Positions 24,687-26,146 of a stretch of 26,146 nt of DNA are shown here, piece by piece. Position 1 is the first letter of the stretch. Each line of letters opens with the position of its first letter. A model generated the notes under the pieces. The model saw only the letters and a list, made by a program, of their open reading frames with translations, did not search any database and had not been told where the DNA came from. The stretch lies in the NCBI GenBank assembly GCA_023400335.1, contig JAEXFF010000049.1:1-26146 (forward strand), in the 5' to 3' direction. The position numbers and the translations under genes were made by a program. This DNA comes from Bacteroidota bacterium. Its GTDB lineage: Bacteria > Bacteroidota > Bacteroidia > Bacteroidales > Marinifilaceae.

Positions 24687-24924
24687 TAGAAATGAATATC
24701 AAAAAGAACAAATAATAGTAATCTTCTTAAAAGGGATTATTCCATATTATTATAATTTCTTCATTTTTTAATTTTTTAGTATTAAAATCAAAATTGGAGA
24801 GGTTACAAATATATTTTGATTATACTGTCTCGGAATATTTTATGTTGAGGTTGTAAAGGAACAAGTATATAGCGGAGATACATAGAGTGTGTATAAAACG
24901 CTGAACGTTCTCGAATTTGCAATT
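24687..24924. other. A+T-rich intergenic region before the second polysaccharide locus
   Basis: No gene is seen. On the plus strand TATATTTTG at 24810-24818 is one base too long to fit TAnnTTTG and has no well-spaced TTTG, so it is at best a weak promoter for the following gene. GAACGTTC at 24903-24910 is a lone 8-bp palindrome. Confidence 0.4.
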
Positions 24925-24972
24925 ATGCTGGAAAATATAGCTCCTTTTCTGATCGGTGTCGTTGTCGGCTGA

Positions 24973-25254
24973 ATGATTTTATATTTCATCCGCCGTTATA
25001 GGAAGTTCACCCCTACGATGTTGGTAGCGTCCATCGCTTCCATCCTCGGTGGTGACGGTATTTCTTCGCTGGCTACGCTCGGCGAGCGTTTCGGCAACCG
25101 CGACTTTCACCTCTGGTATTTCCTGGGTGTTGCTGTCGGCTTCTTTTTGTACGCCCTGTATATTTTACTTGTCGCCATCTTCTATAACAAGGGACGGATC
25201 AGAGATAAGGATAAATTAGACCGGTTCCTGAATGGCGATACCGATTCAAAATAG
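24973..25254 (+). CDS. Small membrane protein of unknown function, probably 5'-truncated by a stop codon
   Basis: The open frame of 93 residues has a hydrophobic start (MILYFI), a basic RRYRKF stretch, a Gly-rich segment TMLVASIASILGGDGISSL, a strong membrane helix LWYFLGVAVGFFLYALYILLVAIFY, and a charged tail. I do not recognise the family. In the same frame directly upstream, ATG at 24925 begins MLENIAPFLIGVVVG and then meets TGA at 24970-24972, just before this ATG. Reading TGA as a former TGG (Trp) would give a 109-residue protein with a complete first membrane helix, which looks like the original form. Restart at 24973 could still make a product. Codon use is less A+T-rich than in the main operon. 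Confidence 0.55.
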   Translation: MILYFIRRYRKFTPTMLVASIASILGGDGISSLATLGERFGNRDFHLWYFLGVAVGFFLYALYILLVAIFYNKGRIRDKDKLDRFLNGDTDSK

Positions 25255-25337
25255 AATTTGAGAGTGGGAAAACAATTTGGAAATGAATTTTATGCTCTGT
25301 TGGTAGACAGGAAATCAGCTAGAAAAACAGGAAATAA

Positions 25338-25531
25338 ATGGCAATCAACCAATTAAAGGCGTGAGCCTTGCTTTCATACGTATCCATAGGTCTGAATAAC
25401 ATTATCGGATTGACGTATATGTCTTTTATGCTATGCATGATGGGGCAGTCGGAATATGTTTGCATTCTCTGGTGGTGTCGGTCGTTGCATATCTGACTGT
25501 TTTAGATTTAGGTTTTGGGAATGGATGCCAT
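25338..25531 (+). pseudogene. N-terminal remnant of a Wzx-type flippase
   Basis: ATG at 25338 begins MAINQLKA, then TGA at 25362-25364, then ALLSYVSIGLNNIIGLTY and [11 protein letters not shown] in the same frame, then a shift of one base, after which [22 protein letters not shown] continues. This is the start of a polysaccharide flippase: the first two helices with the FMLRMMGQSEYGLYSL and [13 protein letters not shown] segments common in Bacteroidales Wzx proteins. One nonsense change, one single-base deletion near 25470 and loss of everything after about 65 residues make it a clear pseudogene. It is not closely similar to the intact wzx at 16202. Confidence 0.8.
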
Positions 25532-25626
25532 CTCCGCAGATGAAGATACTGATATCTGAGTTCAGGAATAGGCCTAGTAAGTATGAAGCATTGAATTATT
25601 TAGTTATACTATTTATATTATTATTT
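25532..25626 (+). other. Short unassigned sequence between the wzx remnant and rmlA
   Basis: The wzx similarity stops at about 25531 and the sequence turns A+T-rich before rmlA. One frame reads [12 protein letters not shown] then TGA across the junction (25529-25567), which could be the end of another lost gene, but I cannot identify it. The junction is probably the scar of a deletion. Confidence 0.35.
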
Positions 25627-26146
25627 ATGAAAGGTATTGTTTTAGCCGGAGGCTCTGGTACCAGATTGTATCCTATTACTAAAGGAGTTTCGAAGCAATT
25701 ATTGCCAGTTTATGATAAACCAATGATTTACTATCCGATCTCTGTGCTCATGTTAGCCGGAATCCGAGAGATACTAATTATATCTACGCCAGAAGATTTG
25801 CCAGCCTTCCGGCGTCTACTGGGAAAGGGAAGTGATTTCGGAGTACGGTTTGAATATGCCGAGCAGCCTCGCCCGGAAGGTTTAGCACAAGCTTTTCTTA
25901 TCGGAAAAGAGTTTATCGAGAGTGATGCTGTATGCTTAGTGTTAGGTGATAATATTTTCTACGGTCAAGGATTCCGTCCTATGTTGGAAAAAGCAGTGAG
26001 AGACGCTGAGCAAGAAAACAAGGCTACCGTTTTTGGTTATTACGTGAGTGATCCGGAACGTTACGGAGTAGCCGAATTTGATAGAGATGGTAATGTTTTA
26101 AGCATAGAAGAGAAACCGCAGAAACCGAGGTCTAATTATGCTGTGG
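25627..26146 (+). CDS. rmlA: Glucose-1-phosphate thymidylyltransferase, copy 2 (3' end beyond window)
   Basis: The first 173 codons of a second RmlA run off the right edge with no internal stop. [48 protein letters not shown] and [14 protein letters not shown] are all intact. It makes dTDP-glucose, as copy 1 does. Protein similarity to copy 1 is high, with differences such as AGIREI for AEIREI and [16 protein letters not shown] for [16 protein letters not shown], while the DNA differs at many third positions. It is probably the first live gene of a second, plus-strand polysaccharide locus continuing to the right. Its promoter is unclear because the genes before it are decayed. Confidence 0.95.
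   Translation, partial: MKGIVLAGGSGTRLYPITKGVSKQLLPVYDKPMIYYPISVLMLAGIREILIISTPEDLPAFRRLLGKGSDFGVRFEYAEQPRPEGLAQAFLIGKEFIESDAVCLVLGDNIFYGQGFRPMLEKAVRDAEQENKATVFGYYVSDPERYGVAEFDRDGNVLSIEEKPQKPRSNYAV

Noticed and set aside
23597..24694. Target-site duplication flanking the insertion sequence
   Set aside because: The 8 bases outside each terminal repeat (TATAATTC and TAGAAATG) do not match, so either the ends are mis-set by a few bases or the duplication has been lost.
24903..24910. GAACGTTC palindrome as another inversion site
   Set aside because: It resembles half of a Bacteroides inversion core, but I found no matching inverted partner nearby.
24970..25364. TGA read as tryptophan or another amino acid (recoding)
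   Set aside because: TGA is used as a normal stop by other genes here (for example 1549-1551 and 16202-16204), the TGA in the wzx remnant replaces Gly rather than Trp, and that gene has other lesions.

Overview
This window comes from a Bacteroidales bacterium; the family is not certain, and Parabacteroides, Bacteroides or Odoribacter-like gut species are plausible. The evidence is the A+T-rich, tightly overlapping polysaccharide genes, Bacteroides-type promoter signals (TTTG and TAnnTTTG), an invertible promoter segment, and an IS982-like insertion sequence.

Layout: (1) Positions 1-22964 hold one long minus-strand capsule or O-antigen operon of 23 genes, read from 22964 toward position 1 and running off the left edge. 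(2) Positions 22965-23604 are a non-coding control region. It contains a ~426 bp segment (23110-23535) bounded by an 18-bp perfect inverted repeat and carrying one good promoter that currently points away from the operon. (3) Positions 23605-24686 are an IS982-like element whose transposase is broken by an in-frame stop. (4) Positions 24687-26146 are the start of a second, plus-strand polysaccharide locus. It has a small membrane protein with an upstream in-frame stop, a short remnant of a wzx flippase, and an intact-looking second rmlA that runs off the right edge.

In transcription order the operon encodes: a dehydratase, aminotransferase, acetyltransferase and CBS-nucleotidyltransferase (a 2,4-diamino-2,4,6-trideoxy-hexose module related to the early legionaminic acid steps); a glycosyltransferase; Wzx flippase; another glycosyltransferase; RmlA and RmlB; two tandem sugar 3,4-ketoisomerase-like cupins; an acetyltransferase and aminotransferase (dTDP-3-acetamido-3,6-dideoxyhexose, Fuc3NAc or Qui3NAc); Wzy polymerase; a glycosyltransferase; a UDP-HexNAc 6-dehydrogenase; a glycosyltransferase; FnlA, FnlB and FnlC (UDP-N-acetyl-L-fucosamine); a sugar-nucleotide reductase; the initiating phosphoglycosyl transferase; and a WbuB-like glycosyltransferase. 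Together these form a nearly complete Wzx/Wzy polysaccharide factory that makes several rare amino sugars, joins them on undecaprenyl phosphate, flips the repeat unit and polymerises it.

The most notable features are: the invertible promoter between two divergent polysaccharide loci, in the orientation that should leave the big operon OFF; the lack of upxY/upxZ-type regulators; decay of the right-hand locus; a tandem cupin pair in which one copy lost the second histidine of its HxH motif; and a legionaminate-like front end with no legionaminate synthase. All functional calls rest on reading motifs by eye. No database search was run.
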